A DNA stretch of 62,529 nt from Lachnospiraceae bacterium (GCA_910575835.1 CAJTGB010000026.1:1-62529), one strand, 5' to 3'. Positions 45,383 through 55,084 are shown, numbered from the stretch's first letter. Program-made: numbers and translations. The notes: generated by a model not told the origin, from the sequence alone.

Positions 45383-46765
45383 ATGAAGAGAGAGATGAAT
45401 GAAGAGAGGCTTGGCACGGCGCCCCTGGGAAGACTGATGGTTTCTCTGGCCTTGCCTGCCGTGGCTGCACAGCTTATTAACGTGTTGTATAATATCGTGG
45501 ACAGGATCTATATCGGGCACATCCATGGCTACGGAGATGTTGCGCTCACCGGAGTGGGGGTTACGTTTCCTATTATTATGCTGATCTCGGCATTCAGCGC
45601 GTTTGCAGGGATGGGAGGCGCGCCGCTTGCTTCCATTGAACTTGGAAAACGGGATATCCGTAAGGCTGAATTGATACTGGGTAATTCGGCGGGAATGATC
45701 GTACTGTTCTCTGTCGTGCTCATGGTTGGTTTTACGGTCTTTAAGACGCCGGTACTATATGCATTCGGCGCAAGCGAAGTGACGATCGGTTACGCAGAGA
45801 GTTATATCGGGATCTATCTGGCGGGGACGATCTTCGTCCAGGTCGCGGTAGGGCTTAATACCTTTATCAGCGGGCAGGGAGAGTCGAAGGTGGCCATGCT
45901 GTCGGTGGTGATCGGAGCTGTGCTTAATATATGCTTAGATCCGCTGTTGATCTTCGCGCTGGATATGGGAGTTAGGGGAGCCGCCCTGGCGACGGTCATA
46001 TCTCAGGCGGTCAGCGCTGCGTGGGTGCTTCGGTTTCTTACGTCCAACAGGAGTGTGATGAGGCTTCGGACGGAGAATATGAGGCTTAAGCCGGATATTG
46101 TAAAACGGATCGGAAGCCTTGGGATCTCGCCCTTTATCATGCAGAGTACGGAGAGTATGGTGGGTATTACGCTGAATTCCGGTCTTCAGAATTACGGAGG
46201 GGATCTGTATGTGGGAACGATGTCCATTATGACCAGTATCATGCAGCTGATCCTGATTCCGGTGCAGGGGATCTCTCAGGGAGTACAGCCTATTATCAGT
46301 TACAGCTACGGGGCCAGAGATAAGGAACGGGTGAAGAAGACATTTATGAGGCTGCTTGCTTCCGGGCTTATAGGGACACTGCTTCTCGGCGGCGTGGCTG
46401 TACTTGTCCCGAAGGTCTATGCCGGAATATTTACGAGCAATGAAGAACTGATCAGCCTGACATGTCAGGTGATGCCGGTGTATTTCCTTGGTATCACGAT
46501 CTTCGGCCTGCAGTCGGCCTGCCAGTCTACATTCCTGGCGTTGGGGCAGGCGAAGGTCTCATTGTTTATTGCGCTTCTGCGCAAGGTATTCCTGCTGATC
46601 CCGCTTGCAGTGGTCTTTCCGAAGTTTATGGGAGTTATGGGAATTTACAGGGCAGAACCGGTGGCGGATATTATCTCTGTGGTGACGACGTGCGTATTGT
46701 TTGCAATTACGATGCGAAGGGTTCTGCGTAATATGAACGATGATTTGAAGGAGGTTAAAAATTGA
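45383..46765 (+). CDS. MATE family multidrug/metabolite exporter
   Basis: A 460-aa transporter with twelve hydrophobic segments in two related halves; family landmarks include APLGRLMVSLALPAVAAQLINVLYNIVDRIYIG at the start and PIISYSYGARDKERVKK in the second half. It belongs to the NorM/DinF-like superfamily that exports cations or drugs against Na+ or H+. The substrate is unknown. The stop overlaps the TTG start of degV, so the two are translated together. Confidence 0.9.
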   Translation: MKREMNEERLGTAPLGRLMVSLALPAVAAQLINVLYNIVDRIYIGHIHGYGDVALTGVGVTFPIIMLISAFSAFAGMGGAPLASIELGKRDIRKAELILGNSAGMIVLFSVVLMVGFTVFKTPVLYAFGASEVTIGYAESYIGIYLAGTIFVQVAVGLNTFISGQGESKVAMLSVVIGAVLNICLDPLLIFALDMGVRGAALATVISQAVSAAWVLRFLTSNRSVMRLRTENMRLKPDIVKRIGSLGISPFIMQSTESMVGITLNSGLQNYGGDLYVGTMSIMTSIMQLILIPVQGISQGVQPIISYSYGARDKERVKKTFMRLLASGLIGTLLLGGVAVLVPKVYAGIFTSNEELISLTCQVMPVYFLGITIFGLQSACQSTFLALGQAKVSLFIALLRKVFLLIPLAVVFPKFMGVMGIYRAEPVADIISVVTTCVLFAITMRRVLRNMNDDLKEVKN

Positions 46766-47625
46766 GTGAATATGTGATAACAGTAAACAGCACGGTAGAT
46801 CTTCCGAAGGAATGGCTGAGCGAGAGAAATGTCCCGGTCATTCCGTTAAAATATACGATAGAAGGGAACACCTATGAGGATATGAACGGTCTTTCTTCTA
46901 AGGAATTCTTCGGCAAGCTAAGAGAAGGGAAGATGGCGGTTACTTCTCAGGTGAACCCGGATGAGGCGAAGACGGCGTTAGAACCTTATCTGCGGGAAGG
47001 GAAGGATATCCTGCATCTTGGGTTTTCTTCCGCCCTAAGCGGAACCTGCAACAGTATGAGGATCGCGGCGAAGGAGTTAGAAGAGGAATATCCTGACAGG
47101 AAGATCATAGTGATCGATACCCTGTGTGCCTGTCTCGGCGAAGGGCTGCTTCTGTACTATGCTCTGAAGCATAGGAGCGAGGGCAGCTCGATCGAGGAGA
47201 CGGCGAAGTGGGTGGAGGAGAACAAGCTTCACATCTGCCATAACGTTACCATCGACGATCTGGAACATCTCTACAGGGGCGGGCGTATCTCGAGGACGGT
47301 TGCGGTGCTTGGCGGTATGGTGAAGATCAAGCCTATGCTGCATGTGGATGATCAGGGCGCTCTTAAGGTGATCGGCAAGGAGAGGGGACGCAGGAAAGCC
47401 CTTGGGAAGATCGTGGAGACGGCTTCTAAGCAGGCGCAGGGATGGGAGAATGACATCGTAATGATCACGCACGGGGACTGCAGGGAAGATGCAGATTATG
47501 TGGCTGGATTGGTAAGACAGAAGCTTGGGGTTGACAATATCCTGATCAACAACATCGGAACCGTGATCGGAAGCCATACCGGACCGGGAGTGGTCGCGGT
47601 ATTCTGTATGGGCGAGAAGAGATAA
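46762..47625 (+). CDS. DegV family fatty-acid-binding protein
   Basis: A 287-aa protein starting at TTG 46762 with GGAGG upstream, overlapping the MATE stop (TTGA). The two-domain DegV (EDD) fold is indicated by ITVNSTVDLPKEWL, the TSQVNPDE segment, LGFSSALSGTCNS, IDTLCACLGEGLLLY and RGGRISRTVAVLGGMVKIKPML. DegV proteins bind long-chain fatty acids, and some feed the FakA kinase (FakB). A FakA gene is not nearby. Confidence 0.92.
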   Translation: MSEYVITVNSTVDLPKEWLSERNVPVIPLKYTIEGNTYEDMNGLSSKEFFGKLREGKMAVTSQVNPDEAKTALEPYLREGKDILHLGFSSALSGTCNSMRIAAKELEEEYPDRKIIVIDTLCACLGEGLLLYYALKHRSEGSSIEETAKWVEENKLHICHNVTIDDLEHLYRGGRISRTVAVLGGMVKIKPMLHVDDQGALKVIGKERGRRKALGKIVETASKQAQGWENDIVMITHGDCREDADYVAGLVRQKLGVDNILINNIGTVIGSHTGPGVVAVFCMGEKR

Positions 47626-47632
47626 CCGGACA

Positions 47633-47670
47633 GCAAAAAACTATCTTCATGAGAGAAGATAGTTTTTTGC
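47633..47670. terminator. Bidirectional terminator between degV and the LysR gene
   Basis: A 16-bp perfect stem (47633-47648 with 47655-47670) with a 6-nt loop; A- and T-runs in the arms serve both converging transcripts. Confidence 0.88.
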
Positions 47671-48516
47671 GTATTTGATAAATATTTTCATTACAGGCGA
47701 CATATTGGAAGAGGAAGCAACCGCCATTCCAAGCCTCCGGTAAGAGTTAGGTTTCAGAGGGCGTGCCTCGAAGTTCCCTGACTTATTGCGAAGGACAAGG
47801 GATGGGAGAATGCTGATACCAAGATTATGCTCCACCATGGACAGTATGGAATAGTCGCTGTGGGTCGTGTATCTGATATCCGGCGTCACGTTTGCCGTTT
47901 TGAGGATCCGATGGACGTCATTCAGATAAGTGTAATCGGATACTACAAAGGCGGCATTGGCGTATAATTCGATCGGAACCTCGTCGTATGCGGCGAAGGG
48001 ATGTCCTTTTGGCATGACTGCAAGCATGGGGTCATCGTATACAGGAATGAAATGATAAGATGAATCGTCCTGGTAACTGGTGAATGCGATGTCAACCTTG
48101 TGATCGCGGATCCAACAGGATAGCTCGTATTCGTTCCCTTCTGCGATGTCAAAAAGAATACCGGGGTACTCCTTCTTGAAGGAATGGATGATCTCCGGGA
48201 TCCAGTGGATAGAGCAGCTTGTGTAAGCGCCGATCTTAAGGGTTCCCTTTTTAGCCCCTTTCAGAAAGGAGATTTCCTGGTTCAATGTTTCATTTGCAGA
48301 GAAAAGATTACGGATAGAAGGAAGAAGCGCCATACCCTCCCTTGTCAGGGACGCCCCATGGTGTCCCTTGTGGAAGAGAGGGAAGCCGACCTCCTGCTCC
48401 AGAGATTTCATCATCTGAGTGATTCCTGACTGGGTATATCCAAGCCCTTCGCCGGCTTTGGTGAAGCTTCCGGAATCGACGACCGTAAGAAATACCTTCC
48501 ATTTTCTAAGTTCCAT
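47647..48516 (-). CDS. LysR-family transcriptional regulator
   Basis: A 289-aa regulator with an N-terminal winged helix-turn-helix (MELRKWKVFLTVVDSGSFTKAGEGLGYTQSGITQMMKSLE) and a two-lobed effector domain from about residue 90. It lies 20 bases after the SNF symporter gene on the same strand, so it is probably co-transcribed with it and could sense the transported compound. The effector is unknown. Confidence 0.9.
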   Translation of the reverse strand: MELRKWKVFLTVVDSGSFTKAGEGLGYTQSGITQMMKSLEQEVGFPLFHKGHHGASLTREGMALLPSIRNLFSANETLNQEISFLKGAKKGTLKIGAYTSCSIHWIPEIIHSFKKEYPGILFDIAEGNEYELSCWIRDHKVDIAFTSYQDDSSYHFIPVYDDPMLAVMPKGHPFAAYDEVPIELYANAAFVVSDYTYLNDVHRILKTANVTPDIRYTTHSDYSILSMVEHNLGISILPSLVLRNKSGNFEARPLKPNSYRRLGMAVASSSNMSPVMKIFIKYAKNYLLS

Positions 48517-48536
48517 AACTGTTTACTCTCCCGGCA

Positions 48537-49892
48537 TTAGATTTTGAACCATCCAAGACCGCTTGCGATGGAGCTTGCAAGGATGATGATCAGGAAGATG
48601 GGGGCTATCCATTTGATCATGACCGTGAACATGCCTTCGGACTTGAAGGTGCCGTCAGTCTCCTTCACCTCGTCGGCGATCGCCTTAGGCTTGATGATGA
48701 ATCCGACGAAGATACAGGTGAAGAATGCGACGATCGGCATCAACACGCTGTTGCTTAAGAAGTCCATGATGTCCAGGATGGACAGATTATTCCAGGTGAC
48801 AAAGCCCAAAGGTCCGAATCCCAGAGAAGAAGGAATTCCCATAAGCGCTGCGAGTACGGCAACGAAGATACCTGTAAACCGGCGTTTCCAGCCGAATCGG
48901 TCCATGAATACGGATACGATGGTCTCCATCAGGGAGATCGCGGATGTAAGCGCCGCGAAGAATACCAGCAGGAAGAAGATCGTTCCGATCACTCCGCCGA
49001 ACTTCATGCTTGCGAATACCTTAGGAAGGGTCATGAACATAAGGCCCGGGCCTGCGTTTAACGCGGAACGGTCTCCGCCGGAGAACGCGAACACTGCCGG
49101 GATGATCATAAGGCCGGCCAGGAACGCGATACCCGTATCGAACAATTCGATCTGGCGGACAGAGCTTTCCAGGTTATCGCTTTTCTTCATATAAGAACCG
49201 TAGGTGATCATGATACCCATTGCCAGAGACATAGAGTAGAAGAGCTGTCCCATAGCGGCAAGGATCGTCTTGGCGGATACGTCCGCCATATGCGGTTTGA
49301 TATAGTAGATCAGTCCTTCGGCAGCGCCTTCAAGTGTCAGCCCGTATACGGAGATGATGATCGTGAGCACGACAAGGATAGGCATCATGATCTTGCTCAC
49401 CTTCTCGATTCCCTTCTCAACACCGCACAGTACAACGACGGCAGTGAATGCAAGGAACAGCAGGAACCATCCGATCGGCTGGAACGTACTGCTGATAAAG
49501 TCTGTAAAATAAGTATCTCCGGCAGAGTCCTTCACGCCGCCGCTGACAAATACGGTGAAATATTTCACCACCCATCCGCCGATAACGGAGTAGTAAGGGA
49601 AAATGATGACCGGAACGATAACGGCAAGCAGTCCTAAGAAATTGAACCGTTTGTCTAATGCCTTAAAGGCGCCGATGGCGCTTAACCCGGTCTTGCGGCC
49701 GAGAGAGATCTCTGCGATCATCAGCGTGAAACCGAAAGTTACTGCCAGGATCAGGTAGATCAGCAGGAACGTACCGCCGCCGTACTGTGCGGCAAGATAG
49801 GGAAACCTCCAGATGTTCCCAAGGCCTACGGCCGATCCTGATGCTGCAAGGACGAAGCCGAGCTTGTTTGTAAAATTACTTCTGTCTTTCAT
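48537..49892 (-). CDS. Sodium-dependent amino-acid symporter (neurotransmitter:sodium symporter family)
   Basis: A 451-aa protein with eleven to twelve membrane segments. The SNF/LeuT signature opens the protein: NKLGFVLAASGSAVGLGNIWRFPYLAAQYGGGTF. The unwound TM1 region AVGLGNIWRFP that holds Na+ and substrate is intact. Bacterial relatives carry tryptophan, tyrosine, leucine or alanine. It is first in a two-gene unit with the LysR gene. A ribosome-binding site (GAGGAGG on the minus strand) precedes ATG 49892. Confidence 0.92.
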   Translation of the reverse strand: MKDRSNFTNKLGFVLAASGSAVGLGNIWRFPYLAAQYGGGTFLLIYLILAVTFGFTLMIAEISLGRKTGLSAIGAFKALDKRFNFLGLLAVIVPVIIFPYYSVIGGWVVKYFTVFVSGGVKDSAGDTYFTDFISSTFQPIGWFLLFLAFTAVVVLCGVEKGIEKVSKIMMPILVVLTIIISVYGLTLEGAAEGLIYYIKPHMADVSAKTILAAMGQLFYSMSLAMGIMITYGSYMKKSDNLESSVRQIELFDTGIAFLAGLMIIPAVFAFSGGDRSALNAGPGLMFMTLPKVFASMKFGGVIGTIFFLLVFFAALTSAISLMETIVSVFMDRFGWKRRFTGIFVAVLAALMGIPSSLGFGPLGFVTWNNLSILDIMDFLSNSVLMPIVAFFTCIFVGFIIKPKAIADEVKETDGTFKSEGMFTVMIKWIAPIFLIIILASSIASGLGWFKI

Positions 49893-50014
49893 GTAAAAAC
49901 CTCCTCAATATAATAATCATTCCCAAAAAACAGATCTTGCTCTATTATTACATGAAAGGACAAGTTTTTCAAGGATTTACTTTTTATATTTGATGAAATT
50001 GGGAAAATAATGTA

Positions 50015-50043
50015 TTGACATTGCAGAATAGATGTGATAGATT
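50015..50043 (+). promoter_or_regulatory. Promoter of the infC-rpmI-rplT operon
   Basis: TTGACA (50015-50020) and TAGATT (50038-50043) with a 17-bp spacer; start near 50050, leaving about 210 nt of leader. Confidence 0.7.
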
Positions 50044-50049
50044 AGTATT

Positions 50050-50259
50050 TGCGTGAAGCAGAAAATAAAGTAGAGTATCCACTCTCACCATAGCACGATT
50101 GGGTGACTATTGGTCTGATATTGAGTATTTGGGATTATAATGTGATATTGTCTGGTATCATTCTATATGATAAGCCCGTTGTACAGATATGTAAAGTGGA
50201 TAGTCTGAGTGCTGTTCACTTATTTTTATTTTATATTTTTATGATGGGGGTGCAAGACA
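50050..50259 (+). promoter_or_regulatory. infC operon leader (L20-leader-like)
   Basis: This 210-nt untranslated leader contains a long-range complementarity, TATCCACT (50076-50083) with AGTGGATA (50195-50202), enclosing several short stems. A U-rich stretch lies at 50218-50240. In Firmicutes the infC-rpmI-rplT leader binds L20 and causes early termination; position and long-range pairing agree, but no covariance check was possible. The rest of 49893-50049 holds the SNF gene's ribosome-binding site and AT-rich spacer. Confidence 0.5.
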
Positions 50260-50766
50260 ATTAGCGATTTAATGATTAACGGGCAGATCAGAGACAAGGA
50301 AGTAAGATTAATTGGAGAAGATGGAGAGCAGAAGGGAATCATGCCGATCAAAGAGGCAATGAGACTGGCTCAGGAAGCAGAACTGGATCTTGTGAAGATC
50401 GCTCCAAAGGCTCAGCCGCCGGTATGCAAGATCATCGATTACGGTAAGTACAGATATGAGCTTGCAAGAAAAGAAAAAGAGGCTAAGAAGAAGCAGAAGA
50501 CCGTTGAAGTGAAGGAAGTGCGTCTTTCACCCAATATTGACACGAATGACCTGAATACGAAGGTCAATAATGCCAAGAAGTTTATCAGTAAGGGCAACAA
50601 AGTAAAGATTACCCTGCGTTTCAGAGGCCGCGAAATGGCACATGTACAGCAGAGCAAGCATATTCTGGATGATTTTGCAGAGCTGCTCAAGGATATCGCC
50701 GTCGTGGAGAAACAGCCGAAGCTGGAAGGCCGAAGCATGAGTATGGTTTTAACTGAAAAACGTTAA
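50260..50766 (+). CDS. infC: Translation initiation factor IF-3, with an AUU start codon
   Basis: The 168-aa reading starts at ATT 50260 ([19 protein letters not shown]), with GGGGGTG seven bases upstream. The first ATG, 50272, has no ribosome-binding site and would cut off conserved residues. AUU starts are the hallmark of infC, because IF-3 itself rejects non-standard starts and so limits its own synthesis. The protein has the N-domain, a Lys-rich linker ([18 protein letters not shown]) and the C-domain. It prevents premature 50S joining and proofreads the start codon. Confidence 0.93.
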   Translation: MSDLMINGQIRDKEVRLIGEDGEQKGIMPIKEAMRLAQEAELDLVKIAPKAQPPVCKIIDYGKYRYELARKEKEAKKKQKTVEVKEVRLSPNIDTNDLNTKVNNAKKFISKGNKVKITLRFRGREMAHVQQSKHILDDFAELLKDIAVVEKQPKLEGRSMSMVLTEKR

Positions 50767-50801
50767 AAATATATTTACTAAATTTAAGGAGGAAATTTAT
50801 C

Positions 50802-50999
50802 ATGCCAAAGATCAAGACAAATAGAGCAGCTGCAAAGCGCTTCAAAAAGACAGGTACAGGAAAGTTAAAAAGAAATAAAGCGTATAAGAGCCATATCTTA
50901 ACTAAGAAGTCTCCGAAGAGGAAGAGGAATCTTAGAAAATCAATCATTACTGACGAGACAAATGTAAAGAACATGAAGAAGGTATTACCATATCTGTAA
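50802..50999 (+). CDS. rpmI: 50S ribosomal protein L35
   Basis: A 65-aa very basic protein beginning [20 protein letters not shown], the L35 signature, with [19 protein letters not shown] in the middle. It is the second gene of infC-rpmI-rplT, with an AAGGAGG site upstream. Confidence 0.97.
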   Translation: MPKIKTNRAAAKRFKKTGTGKLKRNKAYKSHILTKKSPKRKRNLRKSIITDETNVKNMKKVLPYL

Positions 51000-51035
51000 G
51001 ATATTGGATCAAAGTATTGAAGGAGGAAACGAGAC

Positions 51036-51392
51036 ATGGCAAGAATTAAAGGCGGAATGAACGCTAAAAAGAAGCATAACAGAGTTTTAAAATTAGCAAA
51101 AGGATACAGAGGAGCACGTTCTAAGCAGTACAGAGTTGCAAAGCAGTCTGTCATGAGAGCGCTTACATCTTCCTATGCGGGAAGAAAGCAGCGTAAGCGT
51201 CAGATGCGTCAGCTGTGGATCGCACGTATCAATGCGGCGGCAAGAATGAACGGTTTATCTTACAGCAAGTTCATGCATGGATTGAAGCTTGCAGATGTTG
51301 ATATGAACAGAAAGATGCTGGCAGAGATGGCAGTGAACGACGCAGCCGGATTTGCTACTCTTGCCGAGACTGCAAAGGCAAAATTAGCATAA
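51036..51392 (+). CDS. rplT: 50S ribosomal protein L20
   Basis: A 118-aa protein with the L20 pattern: [30 protein letters not shown], then [18 protein letters not shown] and LNRKML-like [11 protein letters not shown]. It is an early 23S-binding assembly protein and, in Firmicutes, the repressor of its own operon through the leader. Two terminators follow. Confidence 0.97.
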   Translation: MARIKGGMNAKKKHNRVLKLAKGYRGARSKQYRVAKQSVMRALTSSYAGRKQRKRQMRQLWIARINAAARMNGLSYSKFMHGLKLADVDMNRKMLAEMAVNDAAGFATLAETAKAKLA

Positions 51393-51398
51393 TGGAAT

Positions 51399-51427
51399 AT
51401 ATGCCCCGAACCGCCGGGGTATATTTT
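51399..51427 (+). terminator. Terminator of infC-rpmI-rplT
   Basis: A 10-bp stem, ATATGCCCCG (51399-51408) with CGGGGTATAT (51415-51424), with one G-U pair and a 6-nt loop, then four T. Confidence 0.75.
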
Positions 51428-51439
51428 ACAGAAATAGAA

Positions 51440-51475
51440 AGACCATCAGGAACCAGTTCCCTGATGGTCTGTTTT
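51440..51475. terminator. Second, bidirectional terminator
   Basis: AGACCATCAGG (51440-51450) pairs with CCTGATGGTCT (51460-51470), followed by TTTT on the plus strand and a T/C-rich run on the minus strand. It separates rplT from the convergent membrane-protein gene. Confidence 0.75.
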
Positions 51476-51488
51476 CTATATATGATTC

Positions 51489-51914
51489 TTACTTGGCTAA
51501 CTGTCCGCGGAATAAAACTTCCAGGAATCGTGTATTGGCAGCGTGAAGATCGTGCGCCGGAATGCGGAACTTCTTGCCGTTCTCTGCATGAACGGTATAA
51601 CTCTTGACAGCCTTATAGGTTCCCAGCACCTCGGACAGGTACTCAGGGGACAGCTCTTCGATCTCGGTATGAGCGATCTCCTTAGCCGGGAACAGAAGCC
51701 ACTTGCGCGTAATGGCCGTATCTGTGATCTCGAACCGGATACAGGAGCGGAGCAGCCCGTACAGTAACAGCAGCAACATACCGCCGGTAAAGCAGCGTCC
51801 CATCCCGGTCATCTCACCGGAGATCTCAAGGCTTATGCACGGGATCAAAAATAACACAAAACATACCGCAAAAAACATTGTATTCCATCTTCTATAACCA
51901 ATCGTAAACTTCAT
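51489..51914 (-). CDS. Small membrane protein with a PH-like C-terminal domain
   Basis: ATG 51914 after AGAGGTG gives 141 aa; a GTG three codons upstream lacks a spaced site. Two hydrophobic segments lie at about 11-30 and 38-55, then a beta-rich domain (ITDTAITRKWLLFPAKEIAHTEIEEL, SYTVHAENGKKFRIPA) that resembles bacterial PH-like domains. No specific family is recognised. It is a single gene on the minus strand between rplT and a LysR gene. Confidence 0.7.
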   Translation of the reverse strand: MKFTIGYRRWNTMFFAVCFVLFLIPCISLEISGEMTGMGRCFTGGMLLLLLYGLLRSCIRFEITDTAITRKWLLFPAKEIAHTEIEELSPEYLSEVLGTYKAVKSYTVHAENGKKFRIPAHDLHAANTRFLEVLFRGQLAK

Positions 51915-52107
51915 ATAACACACCTCTTTCTGAATATGATCTTATTAAAACCTCTCCTAATATTCCTGTTACGTGTATTATAAATGAAAACAGATAAAAA
52001 TGGAAATATTGCTTTGGAATAGAAAACCATAACTTTTTGGAATGGATATATGGTATACTTTGATAAGTAAATGAAATATGTTAGGGCATGCATAGAGGAG
52101 AAAAGAT

Positions 52108-52965
52108 ATGGATACAAAAGATTTTACAATATTGAAGGTGTTAGGAGAGACGGGAAATATTACGCGTGCCGCGGAGATCCTGTTTATGACTCAGCCTGCG
52201 ATCTCGAAACGGATCAAGCTTATGGAAGCGGAGTTCGGAAAGGAGCTGTTGATACGTTCTCATCAGGGGATTCATTTTACCCCGGCAGGGGAGAAGGTGC
52301 TTAAGTTCAGTACGGGGACATCAGATGCAATGGACCGGTTAAAGCAGGAGCTAGAGCTGATCAGCGGAGAGGTCTGCGGAACTCTGCGGGCGGGATATTC
52401 GCTCAGTTACGGGACATACCGGCTTGCCGGGCAGCTGGCGGAATATTATAGAAATTATCCGAAGGTCAACCTGCAGATCATTATGGATCAGAGCGGGCAG
52501 CTATATCAGCAGATGCTGGACGGTACTTTGGATATTGCGATCATCCGGGGCGAATATTCATGGGAAGGCGGGCGGTATCTTCTGGCGGAAGAGAGGGTCT
52601 ATATGGTATGCAGCATAGAAAATGAGGACCGGAAGCTTCAGGAGTACCCCTATATCAGCCGCAAGGCGGACCCGTATCTGTCCGGCCAGCTTCTACGGTG
52701 GATACGGGAACAGGGGATCTCCACGGAATCCTCTAAAATATGCGTGGATAATATCACGACCTGCGAAGAACTGGTGGGATCGGGAGTCGGATGGTCGATT
52801 CTCCCTGAGATTGCATTGGAGAATTTTACGGGAGTTAAGAAGCCTCTTTCTTTCAAGAACGGGGACCCGTTCATCCGCCGGACGTACGTCTTCTGTCAGA
52901 GGGAGACGCTCAGGCTTCCGCAGGTGGACGCATTTATCAAGGTGCTCCGGAAGATGCACACATAG
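52108..52965 (+). CDS. LysR-family transcriptional regulator
   Basis: A 285-aa regulator with a standard N-terminal helix-turn-helix (LGETGNITRAAEILFMTQPAISKRIKLMEAE) and an effector domain from about 90. It is convergent with the lactate-permease-family gene, with a shared terminator between them, so control of that gene is possible but not shown by position alone. It follows an AT-rich 180-base gap. Confidence 0.92.
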   Translation: MDTKDFTILKVLGETGNITRAAEILFMTQPAISKRIKLMEAEFGKELLIRSHQGIHFTPAGEKVLKFSTGTSDAMDRLKQELELISGEVCGTLRAGYSLSYGTYRLAGQLAEYYRNYPKVNLQIIMDQSGQLYQQMLDGTLDIAIIRGEYSWEGGRYLLAEERVYMVCSIENEDRKLQEYPYISRKADPYLSGQLLRWIREQGISTESSKICVDNITTCEELVGSGVGWSILPEIALENFTGVKKPLSFKNGDPFIRRTYVFCQRETLRLPQVDAFIKVLRKMHT

Positions 52966-52969
52966 ACAC

Positions 52970-53015
52970 GCAAACAGCCAGAGAGACCGGGGGTACGGCC
53001 ATTCTGGCTGTTTGC
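52970..53015. terminator. Bidirectional terminator between the LysR and permease genes
   Basis: GCAAACAGCCAGA (52970-52982) pairs perfectly with TCTGGCTGTTTGC (53003-53015), 13 bp with a 20-nt loop. It lies between two convergent genes. Confidence 0.65.
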
Positions 53016-53033
53016 TGTCAATATTCTAATCTA

Positions 53034-54752
53034 TCATTGCAGCAGTTCCGGCATCGGATTGATACCGGCTGCGAGGAAGATACCGACTACAGCGGCAACG
53101 ACCGCACAGTAGATCATACACGGAATGATATTCGTACGGATCAGCTTGCCTTCATTGCCGTTGGTTCCCGTGGTCGCACATACAGACACGATATTGTTGA
53201 CGCAGACCATATTCCCGATGGCGCCGCCGCAGTTCTGAAGGGCTACGATCAACACCTGGGATAATCCGACCATCGTTGCCGTCTCAAACTGAAGAGGCGA
53301 GAACAGAGTGTTGGATACGGTACAGGAACCGGACATAAACGCTCCAAGCACGCCGATCATCGGGGCTACGATAAAGTAAGCGCCTTTGAAAATGTCGGCG
53401 AGAGCGCTTGCCATTACATACAGCATACTGCTGTTGGCGAAGGTGAATTCACCGGAGAAATCAGCGGATGCGACTGCCGTGCCGATATCGGCATTGCACG
53501 TGTACCGATAGAGCTGTACCATGGCGACGCCGAACAAAAGGGCGACTGCCGCGCCGGAGATCTGCTTAAAGGAATCCTTAGCGGCCGTTACGGCTTCCTC
53601 CTTCGTCATCTTATGAAGGAGGATCGTGATCAGCGCGATCAGGATAAACGGCATGATACCCGCGTTCCAGAGGAATTTGAAATCCCAGTTGATATCCTCG
53701 AAGCCCAGTATGTTCTTGATATGTATGATAAACGGTTCGTCATTCAAGACCGGTTTGATCTTGAAGACGGCGACACGCGACAGTACCAGGAATATACCTA
53801 TGATCACGTAAGGAAGCCATGCCATAACAGCAGACATACCCTTGCTCTTTACGGATGCGACTTCCTGTGTGGACATCCAGGTCTTATCTCCCCATTCTTC
53901 GACTCCGTCAAAGGTCCATACATCCTTCGGAACCAGGAATCCCTTCTTCACTGCGAAGATCAGGATCGGCAGAGACCCAAGGAAGGCGACCATGGAAGTA
54001 AGCTCGGCCCCCGCGAAGAATGCCATGGTAAGATAGATGACGCCGAGCACGCATCCGGTAAACAGGCAGAACGGGATGACCGGGAGTACATCCCGGAAGG
54101 ACTTCCTCTTGCCGAAGACCTTAACCAATACGGCAACGCCGAGGATAATGATGAAGAAGCCTCCGATCAGGTGAGGGATGCAGCTCCATCTCGTGAGCAT
54201 CGTCAGGAATTGGTCAGGGTCGCCGCCAAGGTGGGCCACAGAGCTTTCTATAGTCTGCGCGGCGGTCAGCGTCGGAACACCGACGGGGCCGGGTACGACG
54301 GGCGTGGAGTTGTAGATCAGGCACACGGCTGCGGCGGCAAGCGGCGGGAAGCCAAGGCTGATCAGGATCGGAGCCGCAAGCGCTGCGGGAGTTCCGAACC
54401 CGGCAGTGCCTTCTATGAATCCGGCGAAGATGTAGCCTACGAGAACGGCCTGAATACGCGCATCTCTGGTAATATTGGAAAAGATGCTGTTGATAGAAGC
54501 CATTGCTCCTGACTGTTTCAGCACGTTCATAAGCAGTATGGCGCCGAAGATAATACAAAGAGTTTCAAATGCGCTTAAGAACCCGGCGACGGTTCTGGCC
54601 CCCATCTCCAGAATACCCATTTTCCAGATGGTCCCCGATACCAGGCAGGCAATAAGCCATGCCGTCGGAAGCGCGCGTTTTGCCGGCCAATTGAAACCTA
54701 CCATTGTGACAACAGTAAAAAGAATTGGTACGGCTGCGATCAAAGCATACAT
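53034..54752 (-). CDS. L-lactate permease family (LctP) transporter
   Basis: A 572-aa transporter with about twelve to fourteen membrane segments. The family landmark is AGFIEGTAGFGTPAALAAPILISLGFPPLAAAAVCLI, followed by TPVVPGPVGVPTLT, and at the end GLSQVLIVALQNCGGAIGNMVCVNNIVSVCATTG. Known members carry lactate or glycolate with protons. Placed divergently from the TetR gene that leads the reductase cluster, it may import a hydroxy-acid or acyl substrate for that cluster; this is inferred. ATG 54752 follows TAGGAGGAA. Confidence 0.9.
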   Translation of the reverse strand: MYALIAAVPILFTVVTMVGFNWPAKRALPTAWLIACLVSGTIWKMGILEMGARTVAGFLSAFETLCIIFGAILLMNVLKQSGAMASINSIFSNITRDARIQAVLVGYIFAGFIEGTAGFGTPAALAAPILISLGFPPLAAAAVCLIYNSTPVVPGPVGVPTLTAAQTIESSVAHLGGDPDQFLTMLTRWSCIPHLIGGFFIIILGVAVLVKVFGKRKSFRDVLPVIPFCLFTGCVLGVIYLTMAFFAGAELTSMVAFLGSLPILIFAVKKGFLVPKDVWTFDGVEEWGDKTWMSTQEVASVKSKGMSAVMAWLPYVIIGIFLVLSRVAVFKIKPVLNDEPFIIHIKNILGFEDINWDFKFLWNAGIMPFILIALITILLHKMTKEEAVTAAKDSFKQISGAAVALLFGVAMVQLYRYTCNADIGTAVASADFSGEFTFANSSMLYVMASALADIFKGAYFIVAPMIGVLGAFMSGSCTVSNTLFSPLQFETATMVGLSQVLIVALQNCGGAIGNMVCVNNIVSVCATTGTNGNEGKLIRTNIIPCMIYCAVVAAVVGIFLAAGINPMPELLQ

Positions 54753-55084
54753 AACAGTTCCTCCTAATATTTTTCTACAGTGATTCTGACTATCGATGAT
54801 AAAAGTCTAACAAGCTTTGATCAGTATTTCATTTAACAGAAAAATAGGTTGTTGCAAAATATGGACAGAGACCGGATTGTGTATGAAAATGAGATGCGAA
54901 AGACGGGCAGAGAAGACGGAAAAGTGTTCAATTTTATTACATATTTCCTAAATGCACAACATCGGGTTATTTTATATTGATTATAGAAAAATCCTATAAT
55001 ATAATGAATGTGTACAAAACAGTGTATCAAAACAATAAGGTTTTCGTAAAAATGACGGAGACCGCGGAGGTAAAGGAAGCGCGT
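54753..55084. other. Divergent intergenic region between the permease and TetR genes
   Basis: This AT-rich 332-base gap holds the promoter of the TetR-led unit (54977-55005) and the permease ribosome-binding site. GTGTAC and GTGTAT lie 13 bases apart just after the TetR promoter and could be half of an operator, but no clean palindrome was found. No small gene is supported. Confidence 0.4.
54977..55005 (+). promoter_or_regulatory. Promoter of the TetR/headless-GrdB unit
   Basis: TTGATT (54977-54982) and TATAAT (55000-55005) with a 17-bp spacer, about 80 bases before the TetR start. Confidence 0.65.
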
